Source: Rippkaea orientalis PCC 8801
Lineage (GTDB): Bacteria; Cyanobacteriota; Cyanobacteriia; Cyanobacteriales; Microcystaceae
Direction of reading: 5' to 3'
DNA: 64,000 nucleotides
NCBI RefSeq assembly: GCF_000021805.1
Contig: NC_011726.1
Coordinates: 2,822,097-2,886,096, forward strand
The position numbers were made by a program, and so were the translations under genes. Positions 52,874-63,473 of the stretch are shown piece by piece (position 1 is the stretch's first letter; every line of letters starts with the position of its first letter). The notes under the pieces are model-generated. The model had not been told where the DNA came from. It was given only the letters and a program-made list of their open reading frames with translations, and searched no databases.

Positions 52874-53512
52874 ATGAGTTTAAAAATTTATTTCCTCAGA
52901 CACGGAGAAACCACCGCCAGTCAAACGGGAACCTATTGCGGAAGACTCGATATTGACTTAACCAGTGAAGGGTTAGCAATGGCGGAAGAGTTTGCTAAAA
53001 GTTATCAAGATCTGCCTTGGAAAGCGGTTTATTGTAGTCCCTTCAAGCGTACTATGGCGACGGCTCAACCCTTATGCGATCGCCTGGGAATGGAGATGCA
53101 ATTACGCCCTGGACTCAAAGAGCTTTACTATGGAGAATGGGAAGGCAAAACCCCTGAAGAAGTTAACCACGAGTTTCATGATGATTATGTCCGTTGGTTA
53201 GCCGATCCGGGGTGGAATGCACCGAATGGGGGTGAACGAGGGATCGATATTGCTCGTCGCAGTTCGGAAGTTATTGAAGAAATTGAACACACCTATGAGA
53301 GTGGGAATGTGTTAGTGGTTTCCCATAAAGCAACGATCCGCATTATGTTATGTTCTTTGTTGGGGATCGATGTGGGGAGATACCGCGATCGCATTGGTAT
53401 GCCGGTGGCTTCGGTTAGTATTGTTGAACTGGCTCAACACGGTCCGTTTGTTCATATTATGGGCGATCGCTCCCACCTTCAACCAGAATTACGCCAAAGA
53501 AAAGGAACCTAA
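52874..53512 (+). CDS. Histidine phosphatase (phosphoglycerate-mutase-like), copy 1
   Basis: This 212-aa protein has the RHG motif (LRHGETTASQT, His at about 9-11), Glu in 'YGEWEGK', and the second His in 'VLVVSHKATIRIML'. The family includes phosphoglycerate mutases and phosphatases of sugar phosphates or nucleotides. It is followed by a second similar gene at 53584. I infer phosphatase more than mutase activity. Confidence 0.85.
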   Translation: MSLKIYFLRHGETTASQTGTYCGRLDIDLTSEGLAMAEEFAKSYQDLPWKAVYCSPFKRTMATAQPLCDRLGMEMQLRPGLKELYYGEWEGKTPEEVNHEFHDDYVRWLADPGWNAPNGGERGIDIARRSSEVIEEIEHTYESGNVLVVSHKATIRIMLCSLLGIDVGRYRDRIGMPVASVSIVELAQHGPFVHIMGDRSHLQPELRQRKGT

Positions 53513-53583
53513 CGTTAATGGTTTTTCTGTTTCTTCGTTAAACTTCCTAATTAATCGGATTATTTAACTTTAAGCCTAATATT

Positions 53584-54231
53584 ATGGGATTAATGCTTTA
53601 TTTTCTACGTCATGGACAAACGGCCTATAGTAAAACGGGGGGATATTGTGGTCGTCTTGAAAATGATCCGGGGTTGACTCCTGAAGGACTCGAAATGGCT
53701 CAAGCGTTTGCGGATACCTATTGTAGTTTACCCTGGAAAGCAGCCTATGTTAGCCCCCTACGTCGCACTATCCAAACCGCAACCCCTCTATGTGAAGCAG
53801 TGGGACTCACCATGAATTTGCGTGAGGGGTTGCAAGAAATTGGTTATGGTCTATGGGAAGGGATGCACCCCGATGAGATTAATCGTCAATTTCACGATCT
53901 TTACACCCGATGGTTAACTGATCCCGCTTGGTATGCTCCCCCTGGGGGTGAACGAGGTATTGATATTTATCGTCGTAGTTCGGAAGTAATTGACGAAATC
54001 AAGTACACTCACGGGGATGAGGACCATATTCTGATCGTATCTCATAAGGCGACGATTCGCATTATTTTGTGTGGACTGTTGGGCATCGATATCGGACGTT
54101 ACCGCGATCGCTTTGATATGCCTGTTGCGGCACTGAGTTTAGTTGAATTGACCGAACGGGGTCCTCTGTTCCATTTTATTGCAGATCGTTCCCATTTGAA
54201 TGATTATCTGCGATCGCTTCCTTCTACTTAG
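53584..54231 (+). CDS. Histidine phosphatase, copy 2
   Basis: This 215-aa paralog of the previous gene keeps the catalytic residues: 'LRHGQTAYSKTGGYCG' (RHG), 'GYGLWEGM', 'ILIVSHKATIRIIL'. The two proteins are clearly similar along their full length, so one arose by tandem duplication. The 71-bp gap is AT-rich. Confidence 0.85.
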   Translation: MGLMLYFLRHGQTAYSKTGGYCGRLENDPGLTPEGLEMAQAFADTYCSLPWKAAYVSPLRRTIQTATPLCEAVGLTMNLREGLQEIGYGLWEGMHPDEINRQFHDLYTRWLTDPAWYAPPGGERGIDIYRRSSEVIDEIKYTHGDEDHILIVSHKATIRIILCGLLGIDIGRYRDRFDMPVAALSLVELTERGPLFHFIADRSHLNDYLRSLPST

Positions 54232-54585
54232 TTATCATTTTTTTGATTGAAACTGTTGTAATAACCAAGCACCGACGCATGATCTCTTGAATGATCATTT
54301 CCTAAAGGAGACATTTCGATTCTTGCTTGTCCATGATTGTAATAAAACTTGGCTTTTGTATAGTTAGGGTTTTCGCTTGACGGGGTGACAAGGGTTGGAA
54401 AAGGCTCACCGTCAGGGATTTAGAGATCAGCGATCGCCTGAAAAAATAGATTCAGCCCACCCGATAAACAGTACAAATAGTCTATCTAGACGAGAAAATG
54501 TCTAATTGTTAGAAATGAACAGAATTAATCTGCCCTAAAATGATAAAAAGGCTTGTTCAGTCATCATGTTCTTTCATCATCATCT
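54232..54585. other. Region upstream of the transposase, with repeat end
   Basis: No gene. It contains the left inverted repeat (54376-54410) and possible IS end CTGAAAAAATAGATTCA (54438-54454). Confidence 0.6.
54376..54410. repeat. Left copy of a 35-bp inverted repeat (CTTGACGGGG family)
   Basis: CTTGACGGGGTGACAAG-GGTTGGAAAAGGCTCACC pairs with the inverse at 55962-55996, 32 of 35 bases. The two copies enclose the IS4-family transposase. Confidence 0.8.
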
Positions 54586-55822
54586 ATGGATTTTTTGCCT
54601 TTCTATCAGGACTATTTACAAAACGCATTATCAAAAAGTAAATTTTTACTTTTACGAATATTAATATGGCTTTTACAAGTTCATAAACAAGTTAGAATAG
54701 AACGGTTAGCGGCTTATCTTCCTCTTCCTATTCTATACGAAAGTCGTAGAAAGAAGATTCAAAGATTTTTAGTCGAACCGTGCTTAAGCCTTGTCTTATT
54801 ATGGTTTCCTCTGATAAAATTAATAGTAGAACGAGAATTTAAACCAGGAAGTCGTTTAACTTTAGTTTTGGATAGGACTCAGTGGCAGGATAAAAATGTG
54901 TTCATGATTAGTGTAGTTTGGAGAAAGAGAGCCTTCCCTATTTACTGGCAAATTCTAGAGAAAAAAGGAAGCAGCAACGTCAAAGAACAAATCGCTTTAA
55001 TCCGACCGGTCTTGAAATTATTTGCCGACTATGAGTTATTAATTTTAGGGGATAGGGAGTTTCATGGGGTAGAATTATCTTATTGGTTAAAGAAACGAAA
55101 CCGAACGGCTAAAAATCCCATCTATTTTGCTTTTCGAGAAAGGAAAAATGTCTACATTAGAAGAAGTAAGAAGAATCAAAAACGCTTTCAAGATTTAACC
55201 CTGACCCCAGGAGTCAAAGTTTTTGAAAAAAACATTTTTATCACCAAGCAAAAAGGGTTTGGTCGCTTTAATGTATTGGCTTATCAGAAGAGAAAATATA
55301 GAAACCATCAGGAAGAAGAACCTTGGTTTATTATAACCAATTTAGATAACCCATCCGAAGTCATAAAATATTATAAAATCAGAGGTGGAATTGAAGCTAT
55401 GTTTCGAGATTATAAGAGTGGAGGATATAATCTCGAAGGGAGTAAAGCTAATATTCATCGACTTACTAACTTGATTTTATTAATAGCTATTGCTTATACT
55501 TTATCGGCTTTAAAAGGGAAGTCAATTAAAAATAGAGGATATCAAAAGTATATATCTAGACTAACAGAACCGAAAAGACAAGTCAGAAGACATAGTGAAT
55601 TTTGGGTAGGGCTATATGGACAAAGTTGGGTCTTAGCCTGGGATTTCTGTTACTTGTTTGTTGAACAAATTATGAGAATTAACCTTCACAAAATTAATGA
55701 ATATAACCGAGGTTTAAAAGCCTTATCTGCTATTAGTTAATTTCCTCTTATTTCGTCGCATACATTGTAACCATGTAATCAGTTAAACAATAACTGATAA
55801 ATTTATTGTATCATTTTTTCAG
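54438..55822 (+). mobile_element. IS4-family insertion sequence (ends tentative)
   Basis: The ends are suggested by an imperfect inverted repeat CTGAAAAAATaGATwCA (54438-54454 and 55807-55822), giving about 1.39 kb, typical of IS4. A target duplication was not found, so the ends are unproven. The element sits inside the pair of CTTGACGGGG repeats. The transposase frame is intact. Confidence 0.45.
54586..55740 (+). CDS. IS4-family transposase
   Basis: This 384-aa DDE transposase carries D in 'LVLDRTQWQDK', a second D in 'LLILGDREFHG', and the YREK signature 'YKIRGGIEAMFRDYK' (Y-x2-R-x3-E-x6-K). All three catalytic acids are present and the frame is unbroken, so it may be active. I start it at ATG 54586; 33 bases of upstream frame to 54553 are also open. 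The N-terminal 'FLLLRILIWLLQVHKQVRIERLA' is probably the DNA-binding part. Confidence 0.9.
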   Translation: MDFLPFYQDYLQNALSKSKFLLLRILIWLLQVHKQVRIERLAAYLPLPILYESRRKKIQRFLVEPCLSLVLLWFPLIKLIVEREFKPGSRLTLVLDRTQWQDKNVFMISVVWRKRAFPIYWQILEKKGSSNVKEQIALIRPVLKLFADYELLILGDREFHGVELSYWLKKRNRTAKNPIYFAFRERKNVYIRRSKKNQKRFQDLTLTPGVKVFEKNIFITKQKGFGRFNVLAYQKRKYRNHQEEEPWFIITNLDNPSEVIKYYKIRGGIEAMFRDYKSGGYNLEGSKANIHRLTNLILLIAIAYTLSALKGKSIKNRGYQKYISRLTEPKRQVRRHSEFWVGLYGQSWVLAWDFCYLFVEQIMRINLHKINEYNRGLKALSAIS

Positions 55823-55961
55823 CTATTCAAATAATAATCGAAAAAAATTTCCCCCGCGCTTTTGTAACATTAATGAAGCCAATTGTAATAATAAAAAGCA
55901 TTAGTGAGAGTTATTAATAACGGGGATTTTAAATTTAAGTCAAGTCGGCAAACTACGCTCT

Positions 55962-55996
55962 GGTAAGCCTTTCCCAACTCTTGTCACCCCGTCAAG
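55962..55996. repeat. Right copy of the 35-bp inverted repeat
   Basis: GGTAAGCC-TTTCCCAACTC-TTGTCACCCCGTCAAG is inverse to the left copy. Its last bases supply the stop codon (TGA) and the last two residues of the methyltransferase-nuclease gene on the minus strand. Confidence 0.8.
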
Positions 55997-58175
55997 TCTC
56001 TAACTTAGATAAAATTTCATTCCACTTGAGTTTATGAATAGTTTGTAATTCTTGATCTGCTTCTACTAAGTTAGAATAGCCTTCAATAAAATTCTCCAGA
56101 GAACTGAGAAGTCGTAAATAATATTTCAGTGTCGGAAGAGTTCCGTTAACAATTACTTGACATCCATGAATGTCTCGGATATTTTTAATTTCTTGTTCTA
56201 TTACATCAGAGTCTGACTGATTTATATCAGCAGAAGAAAAAATACAATATCTTCGAGGATTAAACTTTATTATCTTATCTTTGGCAATACGAAGCATTTG
56301 TATATCAATAGGCTTTCCTTGTTTTATTTCTATCGCTTCTATTAACTTTTTGTTATTTCCAAAAACTTCAATATCACCCGCAGTTTCAGAGGTTCTATCA
56401 GATGCAGTATGGCTTCCTAATGGTTTTAAACTACATGATCTATATCTTTCTAGTTCTTTCATCAATTGTTGATAAACTGAGTAAAAAGCTAAAACAGGTA
56501 ATTTAGAAGCACCCTTAGTTTTATAATTAAAACTAAAATGATAATCTAAGCAGTCAACAATTGTTTTGATTTCAAATTGTTCAGGATTACTTAATTTTCT
56601 TATTTTGACTTGATTGCTTTTCATGAATTGCTTAACTTGATAAAGTAAAATTTTAACAATAATTTCAGTCTTTGCAGGATTCGTTTGAACAAAATCTATT
56701 AAATTCAGAAAAGATTCTTTGACATTTTTATTACTAATTTTTCCATTATAATCTAATGTGTAAGGATAAGGTTGTTCAAGAGAACGAGTTAACCATCCAC
56801 TTTCAGCCATTGCCGGAAGACCTAATTCTTTTAATGTCGGAGTAATATATTGAGTATCAATAGTTCTTCCTGAAAAACCACCTGGTAAGTTTTTTTGATG
56901 ATATCTAATATCTTGATTAGGGTCAAGAGTTTTATGTACCAACAAAGTTATTAACACTGTATACACTGCTTTTTGTTTCTTGGAATTGTTAGCAATTATT
57001 TGAATATAGTTATAATAAATTTCTGGAATCAATGATTTAATCTGTTGAATATCATTAGATAAGTCATATAAACTTAATAATTTTTCTTTGTGGTTCATAA
57101 TAGTCATTCCTGCAATTTCTAATTGTAAGCCTTTCTCTAAAAACTCATGAATACTATCGAAAGATCTTTTTTCTGTATTATGTTGCTGTTCAAGTATCTG
57201 TTTTTTAACCTGGATAGCAATTTGATGAAATAAAGGAATACAGATAGAATTACCAATTTGTTTATAGGCTTCTGAAAGTCGATTATCCATGATAAAATCC
57301 TTGGGAAACCCCATAATTCTATAGCATTCATCAATGGTTAATTTACGCACCGCATTTTCTTCTGGAATATAGATAAAAAACCTTCCTGATGTTTCTTGAG
57401 AAGGAAGAGTTGGATGAACCCCATCGATAGAATAAATTCTATTAGGTTGACGATGAACCCTTGATAAATGTTCAGTATTCGGTCTAATACCAGTTTTCCA
57501 TATTCCTTTATTGCGATAGCCGACAAAAATCAATCCTGATAACTGTTCTTTGGGATTATCAATTAAAGTATACTCCTTGGGATGTAAATAGTCAAAGTTC
57601 CCTGTTTTATCCAGAAACTCTCGTAGTTTAGGAATAGGTTTTTGCTGTTGAATTAAGTTAAAATCAAACTTCTTATGACGGGTTGCAATAATCACAATTC
57701 TTTCTCGATGTTGAGGAACCCCAAAATCTTTAGCATTCAGGAGTTGATAGTCAACTAAATAGCCTAAATCTTCTAGTGAATAAATAATGGTTTCTAGGGT
57801 TTTTCCTTGTTGATGATGAATTAAATGTTTAACATTTTCTAGAATAACTGCTTGCGGTTGTTTAGCTGCAATAATTTGACAAATATAAAAAAATAGGGTT
57901 CCTCTAGTATCGTTAAATCCTTCCTTTTTGCCACAAATACTAAAAGGTTGGCAGGGAAATCCTGCGGTTAAAACATCAAAGTTTGGAAGGGTATGAGGAT
58001 TAATTTTAGTTACATCATTGTCGGGACATTCATCAAAATTATTATAATAAACTTTCTGACAATATTCATTAATTTCACAAGAATAAACACACTGGTATTG
58101 TGCTTGTTCAAAGGCAAGTCTAAATCCTCCAATACCAGCAAATAAATCGATAAATTTAAAAGGTTGAGTCTTCAC
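55992..58175 (-). CDS. Single-chain cytosine-C5 DNA methyltransferase fused to a PD-(D/E)XK nuclease-like domain
   Basis: This 727-aa protein has a C5-methyltransferase half (residues 1-330): motif I 'LFAGIGGFRLAFE', catalytic Cys75 in AGFPCQPFS, ENV at 113-115, and QHRERI at 155-160. The second half (about 360-727) has a nuclease pattern 'AGDIEVFGNNKKLIEAIEIKQGK' around residues 598-620 (D...E-x-K). Another block 'NLPGGFSGRTIDTQYITPTLKELGLPAMAESGWLTRSLEQ' recalls SacI-type restriction enzymes. If right, one chain both methylates and cuts. The gene is AT-rich without HIP1 sites, and ends inside a repeat. It lies next to an IS, fitting transfer. Confidence 0.8.
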   Translation of the reverse strand: MKTQPFKFIDLFAGIGGFRLAFEQAQYQCVYSCEINEYCQKVYYNNFDECPDNDVTKINPHTLPNFDVLTAGFPCQPFSICGKKEGFNDTRGTLFFYICQIIAAKQPQAVILENVKHLIHHQQGKTLETIIYSLEDLGYLVDYQLLNAKDFGVPQHRERIVIIATRHKKFDFNLIQQQKPIPKLREFLDKTGNFDYLHPKEYTLIDNPKEQLSGLIFVGYRNKGIWKTGIRPNTEHLSRVHRQPNRIYSIDGVHPTLPSQETSGRFFIYIPEENAVRKLTIDECYRIMGFPKDFIMDNRLSEAYKQIGNSICIPLFHQIAIQVKKQILEQQHNTEKRSFDSIHEFLEKGLQLEIAGMTIMNHKEKLLSLYDLSNDIQQIKSLIPEIYYNYIQIIANNSKKQKAVYTVLITLLVHKTLDPNQDIRYHQKNLPGGFSGRTIDTQYITPTLKELGLPAMAESGWLTRSLEQPYPYTLDYNGKISNKNVKESFLNLIDFVQTNPAKTEIIVKILLYQVKQFMKSNQVKIRKLSNPEQFEIKTIVDCLDYHFSFNYKTKGASKLPVLAFYSVYQQLMKELERYRSCSLKPLGSHTASDRTSETAGDIEVFGNNKKLIEAIEIKQGKPIDIQMLRIAKDKIIKFNPRRYCIFSSADINQSDSDVIEQEIKNIRDIHGCQVIVNGTLPTLKYYLRLLSSLENFIEGYSNLVEADQELQTIHKLKWNEILSKLET

Positions 58176-58425
58176 ATAATTTAGTTAATCATATCACACT
58201 ATATTATAGCAAAGTTTAATGATATTACTTTGAGATCATACCAAATTCAGTTATCATAAGCGACTGGTAGACAAAAGCAAAAGAGGTATAGGTTTACTGT
58301 TATTTTAAAAGCGGATTTGTATCAATTTTTTTTGAAAGGATTACATCAAAATACCTTGATTATTGCCTTACAAATCAGCAACCCTTTGCCGTCTATTTGA
58401 GTTAGACAAACAACCTATTTACTCA

Positions 58426-60132
58426 CTAAATCATAGAAGTTTCATTGAAAATCAAATCATCAGAAGAAGTGCGCCACAACCTATCCAATTCATTAGCGGG
58501 AATCGTCAGATATAAAATATCATTAGGAAGCAGATAACTCTCCAATAAATTCCAACTGTGAATGGTTTGTTCTTTTCTTTCTAAATAGAGAGGAACAAAA
58601 TTAGTTTCCATCGCTGCTTCTTTAACAGATTTTTGGCACAAAGGATGGTTTGTCGTAATTAAAGTTGCTAACGCTACCCACAACAAATCCTCCGTTATCC
58701 CATTACCTAAAATCCTTCCTCCTAACGCTGCTGCTGCAAAAGAAGGAGTTGCTAATTCTGCTGGACATAGGACATTTTCAAACTCAAAAACTTCTTGAAC
58801 AGAGAGGGCAAATTGAGCATCATGGGATCGTAAAACAATAGACAGTTTAGGAGAAATTGCTTTAGCAGTTAAGCCAATTTCCACATTGATCATATCGTTA
58901 CTGGTCACGACTAAAATTGCAGCAGCTTGTTCAATATTTGCCGTAGTTAAGGTATCTGCCATCCGCGCATCTTCTACAATAACAGGAACCCCTAAAGACC
59001 GCGCGGTGTGCAAAAAACGGTTATTTGCATCAGATTCAATGACCACAACTTCATGGCCTTGATGAAGTAATTGACGAACAATCTGAATACCAATACCTCC
59101 TAAACCACAAACAATATAATGATGACGAATAGGAACTCTGGCTGCATCCCAAAACTGTTTAAGACGACTGCCTAAAATAAAGTCATTTAATAAGGCATAA
59201 TAAACGCCAATAACTCCCGCACCAACAATCATCATAATAGCGGTGAAAATTTTAATCACATCAGGGGCTTTTTCGGCTACTTGTTCCTGTCCTCCCGCGC
59301 CCGTAATCATGCCCACAGAAAAATAAAAAGAATCAACGACCGAAATATTATAGTTAACAGCAACATAGGTCATTGTTGCCATAAAAATTGTTAATAAAAG
59401 GGAGATTGTAACAACAAAAACGGGACGGACATAGCGTTGATAGCGGCGTAAATTTGCGATCGCTTTCGAGACTTTTTGCCAAGGATAACTCCGTTTAGAA
59501 CGGATAGTCGGTTTAGTTCCTAAAATCAAATGATCTCCCAATTGTAGGGATTTATTTTCCAGAACGGCTGAAACTAAATCTAATTCTCCATGGGCGGGTA
59601 AATAATAAATTAACATACGGGAAGGATCATCCCACAATTGACTTAAATTTAAGCCCAACCAAGGATGATTTTCATCGATAATAATTTCTTGAATTGGCCA
59701 GGTTTGACGAAATAATTTTAACTGTCCAATGGCTTTATTTCCCAAAGCAGCAAAGGAAAAAATCGGGGCAGCTAAGGAAGCCACACTCATGCTAACGTGC
59801 TGAGGCAGGGTTTGATCGAGACGTTCCCCTAAAGTATGATTAAATAAACGGTTAATAATGCGAATATGAGGATTGAGTAATCTTGCCTGAGTTAAAACCC
59901 CTAGGTTGACGGCATCATCATTACTTGCTAAAACCAAAGTATGGGCGTGATGGATACCCGCTTTAGCTAAAATAGCGGGCGATCGCAACTCTCCCACAAC
60001 CAAATGATCGGGATGTTCCCCTAAAATGGGGCGATCGCTGATTCCAACAACTGATGCCCCCTGTCGTCTCAATAGGTTAAAAATTTGATAGCCTGTTTGT
60101 CCTAAGCCACAGACAATAATTTGCGGTTTCAT
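58426..60132 (-). CDS. Two-RCK channel-like protein with altered selectivity filter
   Basis: This 568-aa protein has two NAD-binding RCK (TrkA-N) domains: residues 1-135 ('IIVCGLGQTGYQIFNLLRRQG') and about 337-480 ('YIVCGLGGIGIQIVRQLLHQG'), each with a TrkA-C type tail. Between them (235-325) lie membrane helices with a short pore-like loop, but the place of the K+ filter TVGYGD reads 'VGMITGAGGQEQV' (277-281 TGAGG). So ion selectivity may be lost or changed. It is probably a membrane sensor or conductance linked to NAD or ion state. It has a divergent gap of 352 bp to tgt. Confidence 0.8.
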   Translation of the reverse strand: MKPQIIVCGLGQTGYQIFNLLRRQGASVVGISDRPILGEHPDHLVVGELRSPAILAKAGIHHAHTLVLASNDDAVNLGVLTQARLLNPHIRIINRLFNHTLGERLDQTLPQHVSMSVASLAAPIFSFAALGNKAIGQLKLFRQTWPIQEIIIDENHPWLGLNLSQLWDDPSRMLIYYLPAHGELDLVSAVLENKSLQLGDHLILGTKPTIRSKRSYPWQKVSKAIANLRRYQRYVRPVFVVTISLLLTIFMATMTYVAVNYNISVVDSFYFSVGMITGAGGQEQVAEKAPDVIKIFTAIMMIVGAGVIGVYYALLNDFILGSRLKQFWDAARVPIRHHYIVCGLGGIGIQIVRQLLHQGHEVVVIESDANNRFLHTARSLGVPVIVEDARMADTLTTANIEQAAAILVVTSNDMINVEIGLTAKAISPKLSIVLRSHDAQFALSVQEVFEFENVLCPAELATPSFAAAALGGRILGNGITEDLLWVALATLITTNHPLCQKSVKEAAMETNFVPLYLERKEQTIHSWNLLESYLLPNDILYLTIPANELDRLWRTSSDDLIFNETSMI

Positions 60133-61585
<1,453 letters not shown>

Positions 61586-61809
61586 GTTTGACGATAAAGA
61601 TATTAAACAAGCTAGATAATATTGATTAGATTATCCAAGGAGTCAAGACAATGGCAACAACTAACAGTTATCATTAACAGAAGTTAAGTCATTTATGGTT
61701 TAGAAGAGCGATCGCTAATCCTATAAAGTAGGTTAATCAATGTATGCTATAATTCTAAACAACTGTGTTTAAGGTTTTAGCGGTATCTTAAACGGAAAAT
61801 CGACATAGC
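61586..61809. other. Intergenic region with a tiny frame
   Basis: An AAGGAG (61637-61642) precedes ATG 61651 and an 8-codon frame (MATTNSYH) ending at 61677. It may be a leader peptide or a remnant. No psbK-like gene, sometimes found after tgt, was seen. Confidence 0.35.
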
Positions 61810-63096
61810 ATGAATCAAATAACTTCATCTCATCAGTCTCTTTATAGTCAAATTTCTTCCTTACTTCTCTATCAATCGGTGTTCGAGAATGAAGTAGGAG
61901 AAGCGTTTTTAAATCTTCTAGACTCTCTTAGTTATCCCGAAGACGATCATCTCAATTTAGATTGTTTAATAGCTTACGGTGAATGGTTTAATGCCTTAGC
62001 TAATCATCAAAAAAGTTGGCAAGATTACTTAACAACTGAAATTCTTTTAAATACTAATCCTTTTAGTGAGCAAATTCAATCAGTGACCTTAAAAGAGTTA
62101 CCAAACTCTTTAATAGAAGCTACAAAACATGATTTAACCATACTACAAACGGTTTATCATTGTCAACCTCAACAAATCGCTCAATGGCTACAAGATACCA
62201 TTAAAACCTATTCTAGTGCTTTAGTTTGGGAGTTAGAAAATAAGGATAATACTTTTTTGCATAAAAGCGATAATTGGGAGGAAGTAATAGAAGACTTAGC
62301 GAACTATTATCGTCAACAAGGAACAGGAATTTTTGCCCAATATCAAGCCCTAAAATGGTACGATGATCAATTAATTGGCATTACCAACCCCGATCCCATC
62401 GAATTAAGCGAAATTGTAGGGTATGAAGAACAAAAAGCAACCTTGATAAAAAATACAGAAATTTTATTAGCGGGTTATCAAGCCCTTCATGTCTTATTAT
62501 ATGGTAGTCGAGGATCGGGTAAATCTTCCTTAGTAAAAGGATTATTAAATCAGTATAGCAACCAAGGATTAAGATTAATAGAAGTCAGTAAATCTCAACT
62601 CAAAGATTTACCATTTATTGTTGATAAATTGAGAAATATGTCCCAAAAATTTATTATTTTTGTTGACGATCTTTCCTTTGAAGAAGATGACGACGCATTT
62701 AAGTCTTTAAAAGTGGTTTTAGAAGGAAGTATTACTGCTAAAGCGCAAAATGTTGTCGTTTATGCCACTTCCAATCGAAGACATTTAATCAAGGAATATT
62801 TCGGCGATCGCCCCCAACTGAGTGAAGCAGATGAAGTTCATGCTTGGGATACCGTGCAAGAAAAATTATCCTTTAGCGATCGCTTTGGGTTAACCTTAAC
62901 CTTTGAACCCGCAAATCAAGATAAATACCTAACTATCGTGCATCATTTAGCACAACAAGCAGGGTTAAATTTACCCCAAGAAGAACTCGACTTTAAAGCC
63001 AAACAATGGGCAACAAAACATAACGGAAGATCAGGAAGAACTGCTAGACAATTCATTGACTTTTTACAAGGTCAATTAGCTATTTCTGGTCTTTAA
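61810..63096 (+). CDS. DUF815 AAA+-type ATPase
   Basis: This 428-aa protein has Walker A 'LLYGSRGSGKSSLVK' (about 234-248) and Walker B 'FIIFVDDLSFEEDD' (about 277-290), then 'VVYATSNRRHLIKEYF' (sensor-like) and the AAA C-terminal helix 'NGRSGRTARQFIDFL'. N-terminal 200 residues are helical and family-specific. DUF815 proteins are widespread and of unknown function. The end overlaps the next, convergent gene by 17 bp. Confidence 0.85.
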   Translation: MNQITSSHQSLYSQISSLLLYQSVFENEVGEAFLNLLDSLSYPEDDHLNLDCLIAYGEWFNALANHQKSWQDYLTTEILLNTNPFSEQIQSVTLKELPNSLIEATKHDLTILQTVYHCQPQQIAQWLQDTIKTYSSALVWELENKDNTFLHKSDNWEEVIEDLANYYRQQGTGIFAQYQALKWYDDQLIGITNPDPIELSEIVGYEEQKATLIKNTEILLAGYQALHVLLYGSRGSGKSSLVKGLLNQYSNQGLRLIEVSKSQLKDLPFIVDKLRNMSQKFIIFVDDLSFEEDDDAFKSLKVVLEGSITAKAQNVVVYATSNRRHLIKEYFGDRPQLSEADEVHAWDTVQEKLSFSDRFGLTLTFEPANQDKYLTIVHHLAQQAGLNLPQEELDFKAKQWATKHNGRSGRTARQFIDFLQGQLAISGL

Positions 63097-63334
63097 ACCA
63101 GAGAATAATTCCAGTTATAGCTACCATCAAAACCCCAAAAGAATTAAGGAAAGGGTAAATTATCTCTAAATTAATTAGTCCAAATTTTCCTCGATGAAGT
63201 TCCAATAACCAAATAAATTGATCACTATTTCCTGTTAACACAGCCACTTGAAATAACGACCCCGTAATAGCCGTTAACAACAGAGGAAAGATAATTAATG
63301 GTGCGATCGTATAATGTAAATACCGTAACCACAT
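63080..63334 (-). CDS. Small PepSY-like membrane protein
   Basis: This 84-aa protein has two membrane helices ('LHYTIAPLIIFPLLLTAITGSLFQVAV', 'FGVLMVAITGIILWF') and the turn 'WLLELHRGKFG', as in PepSY-associated membrane regions. It is a stand-alone short form. Function is unknown. It is convergent with the DUF815 gene, whose last codons it overlaps. Confidence 0.65.
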   Translation of the reverse strand: MWLRYLHYTIAPLIIFPLLLTAITGSLFQVAVLTGNSDQFIWLLELHRGKFGLINLEIIYPFLNSFGVLMVAITGIILWFKDQK

Positions 63335-63473
63335 AATATTGATTGATCAATGAATAGATGTCATAATACCGATAAATCTTTTTTAAGTAAATAGTCTCGC
63401 AAAAGAGGAATATTGCCGTAATACCTTACAATAAAACTTGGATTAATTCGCTACTAACCCCTTTAGATAGACC

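Noticed and set aside
54537-55819. AAAATGATA / TATCATTTT as the ends of the IS4 element
   Set aside because: Only 9 bp match, the left copy is too close to the transposase start and no target duplication is seen; the CTGAAAAAAT pair is longer and better placed.
61586-61809. psbK downstream of tgt
   Set aside because: This gene often follows tgt in cyanobacteria, but no frame with its pattern is present; only an 8-codon frame with a good ribosome binding site.
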